Source of the DNA: Streptomyces cyanogenus
Lineage (GTDB): Bacteria; Actinomycetota; Actinomycetes; Streptomycetales; Streptomycetaceae
Length of the DNA stretch: 64,000 nucleotides
NCBI RefSeq assembly: GCF_017526105.1
Contig: NZ_CP071839.1
Coordinates: forward strand, 2,222,501-2,286,500
Reading direction: 5' to 3'
Both the position numbers and the translations under genes were made by a program. Below, piece after piece: positions 44,105 to 54,677 of the stretch; position 1 is the stretch's first letter, and every line of letters starts with the position of its first letter. Below the pieces are notes generated by a model. The model was not told where the DNA came from. It saw only the letters and a program-made list of their open reading frames with translations, and did no database searches.

Positions 44105-44326
44105 TCAGGACGAAGCGGCCTTCTTACCGCGGGTCGCTCCGCCACGCCCACGCAGCGTGACGCCCGACTCGCTCAGCATCCGGTGCACGAAGCCATACGA
44201 GCGGCCGGTCTCCTCGGCCAGCGCCCGGATGCTCGCACCGGAGTCGTACTTCTTCTTCAGGTCTGCCGCGAGCTTGTCGCGCGCGGCGCCGGTCACCCGG
44301 CTGCCCTTCTTCAGAGTCTCGGCCAC
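44105..44326 (-). CDS. gbn: Gbn-type GATC-binding nucleoid-associated protein
   Basis: 73 residues with a basic N-terminus, one helix-turn-helix (about 28-58, YDSGASIRALAEETGRSYGFVHRML) and a basic Arg/Gly/Lys tail (RGRGGATRGKK). It matches, from memory, SCO1839 (Gbn) of S. coelicolor, a small nucleoid protein that binds sites centred on GATC and affects development and antibiotic production. GTG at 44326 has GAGGAGG 6 bases upstream; an in-frame ATG at 44365 is possible. The ABC-F gene lies upstream on the same strand with a GATC-dense 335-base spacer, which likely holds the gbn promoter. Confidence 0.88.
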   Translation of the reverse strand: MAETLKKGSRVTGAARDKLAADLKKKYDSGASIRALAEETGRSYGFVHRMLSESGVTLRGRGGATRGKKAASS

Positions 44327-44365
44327 CCGTGCCTCCTCATGGGAAGTGCGCTCTGGTCTCCTCAT

Positions 44366-44661
44366 GATCACCCCTCTCGGGCGTGATGGCCACCCATTCG
44401 GCAAGGTCCGTGAGACATCGTTGTGACGACAGGAGCGGATCCCCACAAGCGGAATAGAAGATTCCACGGGGTGTGGCCCATGACTCGGAGTGAGCGGGTT
44501 CGCGAAGTACCAGGTCAGGAAGGCAAAGCGGCCGATCCCTCGACTGTCGGGGGATCGGCCGGAAAATCCGTGTACGACACACCCCGGTACGAGGAGATCT
44601 CACACAGATGATGGATCACGGATAGGCCGAATGATCCATACACAGTGGATCAGTCTTTCGA

Positions 44662-44663
<2 letters not shown>
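44366..44663. promoter_or_regulatory. Cluster of nine GATC sites upstream of gbn
   Basis: GATC occurs at 44366, 44438, 44534, 44553, 44596, 44614, 44633, 44648 and 44660. About one is expected by chance in 298 bases (298/256). Three read GGATCA/TGATCA. The cluster fills the spacer between the ABC-F stop and the gbn start and is a candidate binding array for Gbn itself. Confidence 0.65.
44530..44560 (-). terminator. Hairpin between the ABC-F gene and gbn
   Basis: GGCCGATCCC pairs perfectly with GGGATCGGCC around an 11-base loop, about 100 bases after the ABC-F stop. It probably ends the ABC-F transcript, and both arms carry a GATC site. Confidence 0.6.
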
Positions 44664-46260
<1,597 letters not shown>

Positions 46261-46353
46261 GGACAGACTCCAGGGCGTACAGGGGTTGGCGGGTGGGCGG
46301 CTGAGGACGTTCCCGCCGTCTAATGCGCGAGGAGAATGGCCATGGGAAGAAGT

Positions 46354-47055
46354 CTAACGGGGCCGGGCAAGCGGTTTTTCTGCGTCCAGGTGTCCGGGGT
46401 GCGGGCCGGGGAGATCATTGCCCAGCGGAGTGCGGCCGGGCGCGATCCGGCCCAGGTCGTCCAGGGCCACGAGCTGGCCTGTCCAGGCGCTGTCCGCGCA
46501 CGGCTGGGCGAGGATCAGGGCCGCGCCCCGCCGTACGGCACTCGCGGGCCGGAACACGCAGCCGTTCCGGGCGGGCAGCACCCAGCGCAGGTCGCCGTCG
46601 GCGGTGCGGTACGCGGTGACCCGGCGCGGGGTGACGACCGCGAGGATGCCGCGGCCTAGGGGGCGCAGGACGCCGGTGCCGCCCTGGGACGGGAGCCACT
46701 CGGCCGCGTCGGGCAGGGCCCGGTGCCAGCGCACGGAGCGGCCGTCGGTGTCGGTGAGCAGCCCGTCGTCCCAGAGCGCGATCACCTCCGCGCGCGTGGG
46801 GAGCACGGAGACGGGACGGTGCCCCGCGCGCGCGTAGCGCCACCGCAGCGCCCCGGTACGGCTGTCGTAGGCGGCCACGACGCCGTCGTGCGCCCGCGCC
46901 GCCCAGGCCCGGGTGTCCAGGTGCGGCCCGCCGGACGCGCCGGGCAGGAGCCGGTCGCCGTAGGGGTCGGGCCGCAGGTGCCCGGCCAGGCCGAGAAGGC
47001 CGAGGGCGACGGCCGCGAGGAGGGCGACGACGGGACGGTGCGGGGGAAGTGCCAC
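46354..47055 (-). CDS. PQQ-like beta-propeller, membrane-anchored protein
   Basis: 233 residues: one N-terminal hydrophobic segment (about 8-27, VVALLAAVALGLLGLAG) with the rest outside the membrane. Repeats of the PQQ-enzyme-like beta-propeller type are visible: GVVAAYDSRTGALRWRYAR and VTAYRTADGDLRWVL. Two Cys (NGCVF, QPCAD) may pair. Function unknown. GTG at 47055 has AAGGGGG upstream; GTG at 47085 would add ten residues but lacks a ribosome site. Confidence 0.78.
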   Translation of the reverse strand: MALPPHRPVVALLAAVALGLLGLAGHLRPDPYGDRLLPGASGGPHLDTRAWAARAHDGVVAAYDSRTGALRWRYARAGHRPVSVLPTRAEVIALWDDGLLTDTDGRSVRWHRALPDAAEWLPSQGGTGVLRPLGRGILAVVTPRRVTAYRTADGDLRWVLPARNGCVFRPASAVRRGAALILAQPCADSAWTGQLVALDDLGRIAPGRTPLGNDLPGPHPGHLDAEKPLARPR

Positions 47056-47268
47056 CTTGCCCCCTTGGTACCGACTGGAATCCACCGTCCCGGATCAGGC
47101 GCAGAGCGTAGTCACCGGCGGCCGGGCCGGAGGGGCGGCCGGGCGGGCGGAGGCCGGAAGTCCCCCGTTCGGCGGTGGGCGGGGCGGCACGCTCTGCCGA
47201 AGGGGTGTCAGTGGTGCCTGCAAGACTCGAGGAGCACGGCGCAACCGATGCACGGAGGAGTGATCGGC

Positions 47269-47685
47269 ATGGCAGGCCCGGGTGGCGGCGCACGGCCGAG
47301 CATCTGTCCCACGCTGTTGTACGCGGACGCCAGGGCGGCGATCAGGCAGCTCACGGAGGCCCTCGGCTTCACCGAGCTGTCGGTGTTCGAGACGCAGGAC
47401 GGCAAGGTGATGCACGCCGAGCTGGTGCAGGGCAGCGGCGCGGTGATGATCGGTTCCAAGGGCCGCGGCGGCCTCTTCGACACGGTGATGAAGGACGCCG
47501 GACCCGCCGGGGTGTACGTCGTGGTGGACGACGTGGACGCGCACCACCAGCGGGCCGTGGAGCACGGGGTGGAGATCCTGATGCCCCCGACGGACCAGGA
47601 CTACGGCTCCCGGGACTACATGGCCCGGGACGCCGAGGGGAACGTCTGGACCTTCGGGACGTACGCCCCGGAGATCGGCGCCTGA
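47269..47685 (+). CDS. VOC-superfamily (glyoxalase-like) protein
   Basis: 138 residues, VOC fold. The sequence has the usual CPTLLYADARAAI opening and repeats of beta-alpha-beta-beta-beta type with DGKVMHAELVQGSGAVMIG and MARDAEGNVWTFGTY. Candidate metal ligands are His in VMHAEL and the Glu-rich end. It could be an extradiol-type, glyoxalase or bleomycin-resistance-like protein; the last label applies only by fold. ATG at 47269 has GGAGGAG 8 bases upstream. It converges on the 472-residue gene with a 16-base gap. Confidence 0.85.
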   Translation: MAGPGGGARPSICPTLLYADARAAIRQLTEALGFTELSVFETQDGKVMHAELVQGSGAVMIGSKGRGGLFDTVMKDAGPAGVYVVVDDVDAHHQRAVEHGVEILMPPTDQDYGSRDYMARDAEGNVWTFGTYAPEIGA

Positions 47686-47701
47686 GCCGCTCCCCCGCCG
47701 C

Positions 47702-49120
47702 TCATCCCCCGGTATGCACCTGGAACGCGGCCCGGCGTACGGCCTTGGCCAGGGCCGGGTCGGGGTGCGCGGCGGCGAGCGCGACCAGGACCTGCACGGT
47801 GCGCGGGTGGCCGACGGCGCGGACCTCGTCGAGCAGCTGGGGCACGGTGGGCTGCACCGCGGACTCCAGGTGCCGGACCAGCATCGGCGCCTCGCCGTGG
47901 TCGGCGACGGCGGCGGCGGTGTCGACCCACAGCCAGGTTGCCTCCTCCCGGGTGAGCACCTCGTGGGCGTCCTCCGGGTCGATCCCGTCGTGCTCGGCGA
48001 GCCACAGCAGCGCGTACGGCCGCAGGGCCGGCTCCTCGACGACGGCCCGTACGTCGGGCTCGGCGGGGGCGCCGACGACGCGCAGCGCCTCGAAGGCCAG
48101 GCCGCGCAGCAGGGCGTCGTCGCCGCGGGCGGCGCCGATCAGCTCGGTGACGGCGCTGCCGACGGGGCGGGCGGCCAGCCAGGCGCGGTACTCGGCGCGG
48201 GCCGCGTTGGGGCGGAGCTGGGCGCAGCCGCGGAGCATGTCCTCGGCGGACTGCTCAATGTTTCCTGCGGGGCTCTGCGCCGCCACGCAGATCTGCTCCA
48301 GCTTGACCCACACCGCCCAGCTGCCCAGCGGGGTGAGGGTGGCCTGGCCGCCGCCGTAGGTGAGGGCGCCGACGGAGGCGAGGGCACCCAGCGCCCAGTC
48401 GAGCAGCGGGGCGAGCGGGGTGTCCTCGGCGGGCGCCGGGTCCGCGGGGCGCGGGGTGCCGGCGGGCTCTCCGGTGCCGGGTTCGTAGGCGACCTCGCAG
48501 CGTTCGGTGCGCAGTTCGGTGACCCGCTGCTGGAGCAGGTCGAGCAGCTGCTCGACCGGGACGGGGCCGGCCGACAGCTGGAGGAAGGAGAGCACCTGCG
48601 GCATGGCCGAGACGACCTCGGCGACGGCGGCCGGCTCGTGCCCGCCGGGTTCGGGGCAGGCGAGCGACCAGGCGTCGAACAGGGCGACCCAGCCGCGCAG
48701 TACGGCGCTGTCGTCGCGGTCCCAGGCGCGCAGCCGCCAGCCGGGGCGCGCGCTGTCGCCGTGCACCTCGACGAGTCCGGCGAGGCGGGCGGTGTCCCAG
48801 TCGGCGCGGACCTGAGCGACGCTCAGGCCCAGTTCGGCGGCGGCGCCTTCCGCGGTGGCGTCGGACAGGGTGGCCTTGCCGTCCGCGGTGGCGCCGGCGC
48901 GGCCGGGGCCGAGCGAGGCGTCGGCCCAGCGGGCGACGCGGGCCGCGCCGGCCAGCCGGGTGCGGGCCATTCCGGCCAGTTCGGCGGGGGCGGGGGTGCC
49001 TTCCGGCGGCCGGGGTGCGGGGCGCCGTGGGCGCCGCTGGTTCACAGCTCTGGGGGCGGCGGCCAGGGGTCGCGGTCGGACGAGTCGGAGCCTGGAGTCG
49101 CGCGGGATACGGGACGTCAC
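47702..49120 (-). CDS. Conserved protein of unknown function
   Basis: 472 residues, no signal peptide or membrane segment. Residues about 60-125 may form a winged-helix-like domain (AAAELGLSVAQVRADWDTARLAGLVEV), and the C-terminal third is Ala/Leu-rich and probably helical-repeat-like (ALLRGLAFEALRVVG, LVRHLESAVQPTVPQLLDEV). I do not recognise a named family. The start is GTG at 49120 with a weak ribosome site. The gene is long and its frame shows the normal codon bias, so it is genuine. Confidence 0.75.
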   Translation of the reverse strand: MTSRIPRDSRLRLVRPRPLAAAPRAVNQRRPRRPAPRPPEGTPAPAELAGMARTRLAGAARVARWADASLGPGRAGATADGKATLSDATAEGAAAELGLSVAQVRADWDTARLAGLVEVHGDSARPGWRLRAWDRDDSAVLRGWVALFDAWSLACPEPGGHEPAAVAEVVSAMPQVLSFLQLSAGPVPVEQLLDLLQQRVTELRTERCEVAYEPGTGEPAGTPRPADPAPAEDTPLAPLLDWALGALASVGALTYGGGQATLTPLGSWAVWVKLEQICVAAQSPAGNIEQSAEDMLRGCAQLRPNAARAEYRAWLAARPVGSAVTELIGAARGDDALLRGLAFEALRVVGAPAEPDVRAVVEEPALRPYALLWLAEHDGIDPEDAHEVLTREEATWLWVDTAAAVADHGEAPMLVRHLESAVQPTVPQLLDEVRAVGHPRTVQVLVALAAAHPDPALAKAVRRAAFQVHTGG

Positions 49121-49320
49121 GGGGTGCAGTCTTCCGGTTGACGGTCCGAAAACCCAAACGGAATGTCACCGCGGGCGACGGGGCTGGCCAAGGCACCGGC
49201 TCCGGGAAGGGCCGCAGCGACGCGATCGAGCCAGCCGTACGGCTTTCAAACGGAATGCTTCGCGCCGGTACCGGTGTGCCTCGGCGCCCGGGTGGCGTCG
49301 GCGCGGGCACGGCAGCGAGG

Positions 49321-50448
49321 TCACATCAGCGGGGTCAGGAACCGGCGCAGCCGTTCCTCGTACTCGGCCGGGTCCGCGTTCCACATCGCCGCGTGCGGGG
49401 CGTCCGTGACGGTGTGCAGGGCGACGAGGCCTGCGCGGCGCCGGGCGAGCCGGCGGGAGAACTCCCAGGGGGCGACCTGGTCCTGGGGTCCGTGGACGAT
49501 CAGGGTGGGCACCCGGAGCCGGTCGGGGTCGGCGATCTCGGCGAACCGGTCGGCGTGCAGTCCGATGCGGCCCTGCGCGGCCCGCACGGCGAGCGGCAGC
49601 AGCGGCTGCGGGGTGTGCCGGGCCCTGGCCAGGGCGCGCAGGGTGGCCTGCCAGTCGAGCACCGGCGAGTCGAGGACGAGCCCGGCGATCCGGTCGCGGA
49701 CCGCGGAGTTCTCGGCGGCGCGCAGGGCCATGGTGGCGCCGGTGGACCAGCCGAGCAGGACGACCCGTTGGGCGCCGCGGCGGACGGCGTGGCGGATGGC
49801 CGCCTCGACGTCCCGCCACTCGGTCTCGCCGAGGTGGTTGAGCCCGTCCGGCGACCGCGGGGCGCCGGGGTCGCCGCGGTAGGCGAGGGCGAGGACCGGC
49901 AGCCGGCGGCGGTGCAGGAAGTCCATCACGTTCATGGCCTGCTCGCGGGTGGTGCCGAGGCCGTGCACGGCGATCACCCAGGTGTCCCGGTGGCCCGGCA
50001 CGAACCAGGCGGGCAGGGCGCCGAGGTCCCCGGGCACGTCGACGTCCTCGTGGTCCAGTCCGAGGGCCGTGCGGGGGTTGCCGACGTACACGTTCGGGGT
50101 GAGCCAGACCGCGTCGCCCGGGGTGAGGGCGCCGTGGGTGACGCGTTCCAGGCGGCGCACCACGGTGTCGGCGGTGTGCGCGGCCGCCTCCAGGACCGGG
50201 CCGACCACCGCGTGGGAGCCGTCGCCGACGAGGCCGTAGGTGCCGGGGCGCAGGGCGGCCAGGTCGCGGGTGAGCGTGATCTGCCCGGCGGCCGTGCGGT
50301 GCACGGTGAGGCGGGGCTCGGTGGGCAGGGGCCGGCCCGGCGGTGCCTTCAGTGCGACGTCGCTGGCGAGCCGGCCGGCGACCACGGCGGCCGTGCCGGC
50401 GGCCAGGGCAGCGGTGAGTGCGGTGGCGGTCGCCTTCACAGTGCGCAC
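49321..50448 (-). CDS. Alpha/beta hydrolase, membrane-anchored or exported
   Basis: 375 residues: an N-terminal hydrophobic segment (about 8-30, ALTAALAAGTAAVVAG), then an alpha/beta-hydrolase domain (about 145-370). HGLGTTREQ is the oxyanion HG motif, GWSTGA the nucleophile elbow (Ser about 240), a later Asp in VHGPQDQV and His in DAPHAAMW complete the triad. It is of lipase/esterase or S9-peptidase-like type; substrate unknown. GTG at 50448 is chosen because the hydrophobic segment begins there; the frame is open upstream. Confidence 0.85.
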   Translation of the reverse strand: MRTVKATATALTAALAAGTAAVVAGRLASDVALKAPPGRPLPTEPRLTVHRTAAGQITLTRDLAALRPGTYGLVGDGSHAVVGPVLEAAAHTADTVVRRLERVTHGALTPGDAVWLTPNVYVGNPRTALGLDHEDVDVPGDLGALPAWFVPGHRDTWVIAVHGLGTTREQAMNVMDFLHRRRLPVLALAYRGDPGAPRSPDGLNHLGETEWRDVEAAIRHAVRRGAQRVVLLGWSTGATMALRAAENSAVRDRIAGLVLDSPVLDWQATLRALARARHTPQPLLPLAVRAAQGRIGLHADRFAEIADPDRLRVPTLIVHGPQDQVAPWEFSRRLARRRAGLVALHTVTDAPHAAMWNADPAEYEERLRRFLTPLM

Positions 50449-50650
50449 GGATCCAGTGTCGGCGGGGTTGCGGCCGGCGGCCAGCGGAGGCGCCGACAGC
50501 CCGGACGCGGGCGGTTTCGGCACCGCCGGGTGGCTGCGCCGGCGCCGGGCGCCGGCGCGGCGGACGGAACCGAAGCGGCTCGCACCGCCGCCGCGGAGCA
50601 GGGCGAGCGGAGTCGGCAGGGATCGGAACGGGTTGCTGCTCGGCAAGGGG

Positions 50651-51400
50651 TCACCTCCGTTGGCCGTACCCCTTCAAGCGTTCCCCGGCCTCGGTGACTT
50701 GTGCCTCCGTCAGCAGGGACGGGGTCAGACCGGGCACGGAGGACGCCGTCAGCCACAGGCGGCACATCCACTCCAGCTGGGCGGTGCGGTCGTAGGCCTG
50801 GTCGAGGGTGGCGCCGTAGGTGATCGTGCCGTGGTTCTGCAGCAGGCAGCCGGAGCGGCCGGCGAGGGCGCGGAGCATGTTCTCGGCGAGTTCGTCGGTG
50901 CCGTAGGCGGCGTAGGGGGCGACCCTGACCGGACCGCCGAGGGCAGCGGCCATGTAGTGCACCGTCGGCAGCTCGGGCACGAGCGTGGAGACCGCGGTCG
51001 CGTGCACGGCGTGGGTGTGGACGACGGCGCGGGCGTCGGTGGTGCGGTAGACGGCGAGGTGCATGGGCAGTTCGCTGGTCGGCACGAGCGTGCCGAGCAC
51101 CCGGCGTCCCGTGAGGTCGACGCCGGTGACGTCGGCGGGGGTGAGCCGGTCGTAGGGGACGCCCGACGGGGTGACGAGCACCAGGTCGCCGATGCGCGCG
51201 GAGACGTTGCCCGAGGTGCCGACGACCAGCCCGTCGGCGACGGTCCGGCGCGCCGTCGCGACCACGTCCGCCCACAGTCGCGCCACGTCCTGGTTCCCGG
51301 CCTGCTGCCCGGTCCGATTCCCACCCTGATCCCCGGACTGCTGCCCGGCCTGATTCCCGGCCTGGTGTCCGTCGTCCGTGTTCCGCAGCGGTTCAGCCAT
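50651..51400 (-). CDS. Class II aldolase/adducin family protein
   Basis: 249 residues. The zinc-dependent class II aldolase fold starts at about residue 36 (DVARLWADVVATARRTVADG). The active-site Glu/phosphate loop is GTSGNVSAR, the zinc His pair is in VVHTHAVHATA, and the third His is in LLQNHGTITYG. It may cleave sugar phosphates such as fuculose-1-phosphate or a methylthioribulose intermediate. Residues 12-35 form a Gln/Gly/Asn-rich repeat, an unusual extension. ATG at 51400. It diverges from the GH25 gene. Confidence 0.87.
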   Translation of the reverse strand: MAEPLRNTDDGHQAGNQAGQQSGDQGGNRTGQQAGNQDVARLWADVVATARRTVADGLVVGTSGNVSARIGDLVLVTPSGVPYDRLTPADVTGVDLTGRRVLGTLVPTSELPMHLAVYRTTDARAVVHTHAVHATAVSTLVPELPTVHYMAAALGGPVRVAPYAAYGTDELAENMLRALAGRSGCLLQNHGTITYGATLDQAYDRTAQLEWMCRLWLTASSVPGLTPSLLTEAQVTEAGERLKGYGQRR

Positions 51401-51601
51401 GCGGTGATCCTGCCAGCCGGACCGGCCGGGAGCGGGCGGGCCGGTCGCTTCCGCCCGGAAACCGTACGGCCGAACGGGCGGATCCGGCGACGAAACGCTC
51501 GGAATCGGCCTGGATGCGGTGATCAACAGGCCTTCAATGGCCTCTCTTGCCCACGGGACGATCGCCACCGCCCGCGGTCGTCCGCCACCCCGGGGAGACG
51601 C

Positions 51602-52552
51602 ATGGCCCGTGAACGCACCCTCGTCCGCCGCCGCGCCGGTGTCCTCGCGGCAGCCACGGCGGCCCTCGCCCTCGCGGGCACCGCACCGGCGTCGGCCGGG
51701 CCGGTGGGCCCCGGGGAGCCGGCAGGACAGACCGGGACGGCCGGATCCACACAGGCAGCCGGAACGTCACACCACACCGGCAGCTCACAGCAGGACGGCA
51801 CGTCACAGCAGACCGGCATGTCGCAGGAGGCCGGAAGGTCGCAGACGCAGCCCGCCGAGACCTCACAGCAGGCCGGAACCTCGCAGGCAGCCGGGCTGTC
51901 GATGCTCCCCGCCGGGCTGCCCCGGGGGCACGACGTCTCGTCCTACCAGAAGCACGTCGACTGGGCCGCCGCCGCGGCGAAGGGCGCCCGGTTCGTGTAC
52001 GTCAAGGCGACCGAGTCCACGACCTACCGCAACCCCTACTTCTCCGGGCAGTACTCCGGCGCCCGCAAGGCCGGCCTGCTGCGGGGCGCGTACCACTTCG
52101 CCCTGCCGGACCGGTCCTCCGGCACCCGGCAGGCCGCGTACTTCGTGGCGCACGGCGGCGCCTGGCGGGCGGACGGCTGGACGCTGCCGCCCGCGCTGGA
52201 CATCGAGTACAACCCGTACAGCACGCAACACAAGTGCTACGGGCTGGGCAAGGCCCGCATGGTCCGCTGGATCCAGTCCTTCAGCGACGAGGTCGAGCGG
52301 GAGACCGGCCGCCGTCCGGTGATCTACACCTCGACCCAGTGGTGGAAGCTGTGCACCGGGAACAGCCGCGCCCTCTCCTCCTCGAACCCCCTGTGGATCG
52401 CCCGGCACGGCACCTCGCGGCCGGGGACGCTGCCGGGCGGCTGGCGCTACTGGACCTTCTGGCAGTACGACACCAAGGGCCGGCTGCCGGGTGACCAGAA
52501 TCTCTTCAACGGCACCCTGAGCCGGCTGCGGGTCCTCGCGCGGGGCCGGTAG
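51602..52552 (+). CDS. Secreted GH25 lysozyme-like muramidase
   Basis: 316 residues: signal peptide (about 1-35, RRRAGVLAAATAALALAGTAPASA), a Thr/Ser/Gln/Gly-rich linker (about 40-100) with TSQQ and GSSQQ-type repeats, and a GH25 catalytic domain (about 105-315). Catalytic residues are Asp in GHDVSSYQ (about 111) and Glu in LDIEYN (about 202), with TYTSTQWWKL-like 'YTSTQWWKL' and FWQYDTKG late in the domain. It cleaves the sugar backbone of peptidoglycan outside the cell. ATG at 51602 with GGGGAGA upstream. Confidence 0.92.
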   Translation: MARERTLVRRRAGVLAAATAALALAGTAPASAGPVGPGEPAGQTGTAGSTQAAGTSHHTGSSQQDGTSQQTGMSQEAGRSQTQPAETSQQAGTSQAAGLSMLPAGLPRGHDVSSYQKHVDWAAAAAKGARFVYVKATESTTYRNPYFSGQYSGARKAGLLRGAYHFALPDRSSGTRQAAYFVAHGGAWRADGWTLPPALDIEYNPYSTQHKCYGLGKARMVRWIQSFSDEVERETGRRPVIYTSTQWWKLCTGNSRALSSSNPLWIARHGTSRPGTLPGGWRYWTFWQYDTKGRLPGDQNLFNGTLSRLRVLARGR

Positions 52553-52626
52553 CCAAGGGCCGCCTGGGGCGAGGGACACAAGCGGAATCTCTCGCGCGCG
52601 TTACTGACACCCTCACGCCCGCCTCA

Positions 52627-52648
52627 GTTCATCTTCCGTTCACCCAGG
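52627..52648 (+). promoter_or_regulatory. PHO box (PhoP operator) upstream of the phosphate transporter
   Basis: Two adjacent 11-base direct repeat units, GTTCATCTTCC and GTTCACCCAGG, match the Streptomyces PhoP binding consensus (G(G/T)TCAYYYR(G/C)G). They end 47 bases before the transporter start. This predicts control by the phosphate-starvation PhoR-PhoP system. Confidence 0.85.
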
Positions 52649-52695
52649 TTGCCTACGTTCGACCAGCCAATGACCTCGAACGATTGCCTGGGTAA

Positions 52696-53946
52696 ATGGA
52701 AAGCTTCTCGCTGATCCTCGCGATAGTGGTCGTAACCGCTCTCGCGTTCGATTTCACGAACGGTTTCCACGACACCGCGAACGCGATGGCCACCACCATC
52801 TCCACAGGCGCTCTGAAGCCGAAGATCGCGGTGGCCATGTCCGCCGTCCTCAATCTTGTGGGCGCCTTCCTCTCCGTGGAGGTCGCGAACACGATCTCCA
52901 AGGGTCTCGTCGACGAGACCGGCATCCGTCCCGAGGTCATCTTCGCCGCCCTGGTCGGCGCGATCCTCTGGAACCTGCTGACCTGGCTGGTGGGCCTGCC
53001 CTCCAGCTCCTCGCACGCCCTGATGGGCGGCCTGGTCGGCGCCACCGTCGCCTCCGCCGGCTTCGGCGCCGTCCACGGTGACGTCCTGGTCACCAAGGTG
53101 CTGCTGCCGGCCGTCGCCGCGCCGATCGTGGCGGGCCTGGCCTCGCTGCTGGCCACCCGGTTCTCCTACGGCATCGGCGGCGGCGCGGACGGCGAGGCCA
53201 CCCGCAAGGGCTACCGCGTCGGCCAGATCGCCTCCGCCGGCCTGGTCTCCCTGGCCCACGGCACCAACGACGCCCAGAAGACGATGGGCATCATCACCCT
53301 CGCCCTGGTGGCCGGCGGCTCCCTCGCCCCCGGCTCCAACCCTCCCACCTGGGTGATCCTCTCCGCCGGCCTGGCCATCGCGCTCGGCACCTACATCGGC
53401 GGCTGGCGCATCATCCGCACCATGGGCAAGGGCCTGACCGACCTGGAGCCGCGCCAGGGCTTCGCCGCGCAGACCAGCGCCGCGACCGCCATCCTGGCCT
53501 CCTCGCACCTCGGCTTCTCCCTCTCCACCACGCACGTCGTCTCCGGCTCGGTGATGGGCGCGGGCCTCGGCCGCAAGGGCGGTGTGGTCCGCTGGTCCAC
53601 CGCGACCCGCATGTTCGTCGCCTGGGCGCTCACCCTGCCGGCCGCCGCGCTGGTCGGCGCGGGTGCCGAGTCGGTCACCGGCCTGGGTGACTGGGGCACC
53701 GCCGCCGTCGCCGTCTTCCTCGTCGCCGGGAGCGCCGCTATCTGGAAGATCTCCCGCCGCGAGGTCGTCGACCACACCAACGTGGTCGAGGAGACCGGCG
53801 AGCCGGCCGGTGTGGTCACCGCCGCCATCGCCGCCGTGACCCCGCCCCCCACGGGCACGGTCACCGAGGACCTGACGGCCACCATCCCGGCCCCGGCCAC
53901 CGAGCCGGCCCCCGCCCCGGCCGCCCCGCCGGCCGCCGCGGTCTGA
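52696..53946 (+). CDS. pitH: Inorganic phosphate transporter (PiT family)
   Basis: 416 residues, about ten transmembrane helices. The PiT signatures are GFHDTANAMATTIS at the N-terminus and its second-repeat copy AHGTNDAQKTMG (about 194), plus SSSSHALMGGLVGA and STTHVVSGSVMGAG. It takes up metal-phosphate or phosphate with low affinity. The C-terminal ~60 residues are Pro/Ala/Thr-rich and cytoplasmic. ATG at 52696; the ribosome site is weak. The upstream PHO box and the downstream 75-residue membrane protein match the S. coelicolor pitH2 locus. Confidence 0.93.
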   Translation: MESFSLILAIVVVTALAFDFTNGFHDTANAMATTISTGALKPKIAVAMSAVLNLVGAFLSVEVANTISKGLVDETGIRPEVIFAALVGAILWNLLTWLVGLPSSSSHALMGGLVGATVASAGFGAVHGDVLVTKVLLPAVAAPIVAGLASLLATRFSYGIGGGADGEATRKGYRVGQIASAGLVSLAHGTNDAQKTMGIITLALVAGGSLAPGSNPPTWVILSAGLAIALGTYIGGWRIIRTMGKGLTDLEPRQGFAAQTSAATAILASSHLGFSLSTTHVVSGSVMGAGLGRKGGVVRWSTATRMFVAWALTLPAAALVGAGAESVTGLGDWGTAAVAVFLVAGSAAIWKISRREVVDHTNVVEETGEPAGVVTAAIAAVTPPPTGTVTEDLTATIPAPATEPAPAPAAPPAAAV

Positions 53947-53980
53947 CCCCGAGCACACGGTTACTGAAGGAAGCATCCCC

Positions 53981-54208
53981 ATGAAGATCGACTGGGCGGC
54001 CCTCGGCTCCGTCTTCGGCGTCAGCCTCGCGTTCACGGTGGGCCTGGTGGCCCTGTTCACCCTCGGCGTCAACGGCCTGTCCCGCCGCGAGAAGGCCGCG
54101 GCCCAGGGCGGGTCGGCCGCGCTGGCCGTGACCGGTGCGTACGTCTGCTTCGCGGCCTGTGCCGCGGCGGTGGCGTACGGCATCTACCTGATCGTCGCCA
54201 AGCCCTGA
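53981..54208 (+). CDS. Small membrane protein cotranscribed with the phosphate transporter
   Basis: 75 residues, two transmembrane helices (about 9-29 and 46-70) joined by a basic loop NGLSRREKAAAQGG. It starts 34 bases after the transporter stop with GAAGGAAG upstream of the ATG, so it is translated from the same transcript. Likely an accessory of the PiT transporter; its role is unknown. A strong terminator follows. Confidence 0.85.
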   Translation: MKIDWAALGSVFGVSLAFTVGLVALFTLGVNGLSRREKAAAQGGSAALAVTGAYVCFAACAAAVAYGIYLIVAKP

Positions 54209-54228
54209 CGGCCTGATCCACCACGTCG

Positions 54229-54266
54229 GCCCTGCCGGTTCACCGCTCCAGCGGGACCGGCAGGGC
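54229..54266 (+). terminator. Terminator after the phosphate transporter operon
   Basis: GCCCTGCCGGT and ACCGGCAGGGC form a perfect 11-bp stem with a 16-base loop, 20 bases after the stop of the small membrane protein. Confidence 0.8.
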
Positions 54267-54429
54267 TGACGCATGTCCGCGGTGCTCCGGAGCCGTCCGC
54301 GTGGACGAAGCCGGCCGTCGAGTTGCCTCCCGGCGAGGGGATTTCGACGCGATCCGGTCGTCCGGCGCCGTCCCGCGTGCCGGCGATGTGGGCCTCAGCA
54401 CAGTCCGGCGTCCCAGGTCAAAGGCAAGT

Positions 54430-54600
54430 TGACTGCCGTTCCGGGCCCGTGGTGGACTGCCCAGGCCATGTACGGCGGCAGGAGAGGAAGCCGGTGCGAA
54501 TCCGGCGCGGTCCCGCCACTGTCACCGGGGAAGAACCCCGGGAGCCAGGAACTCTCACCGCCGATTCACGTCGAACCAGGGCGCGGACACCCTGAGTGAG
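54430..54600 (+). promoter_or_regulatory. Cobalamin riboswitch
   Basis: The conserved core GGAAGCCGGTGCGAATCC, followed by GGCGCGGTCCCGCCACTGT, runs from about 54486 to 54522, and the B12 box AGCCAGGAACTC lies at 54543-54554. This is the adenosylcobalamin-sensing core found before B12 genes. The outer limits are estimated. It controls the cob operon that starts at 54678, presumably shutting it down when coenzyme B12 is abundant, by sequestering the ribosome site or terminating transcription. Confidence 0.95.
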
Positions 54601-54677
54601 GACACATATCGCCATGCTCGGCTGCCGATCGAGGACCAGTACCAGGCCCGTTCCTGTCCCCACGGCCGGCTGAGCCG

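Noticed and set aside
54486..54522. GTGCGAATCC as a tRNA T-loop
   Set aside because: It is part of the cobalamin riboswitch core; no acceptor or anticodon stem can be formed around it.
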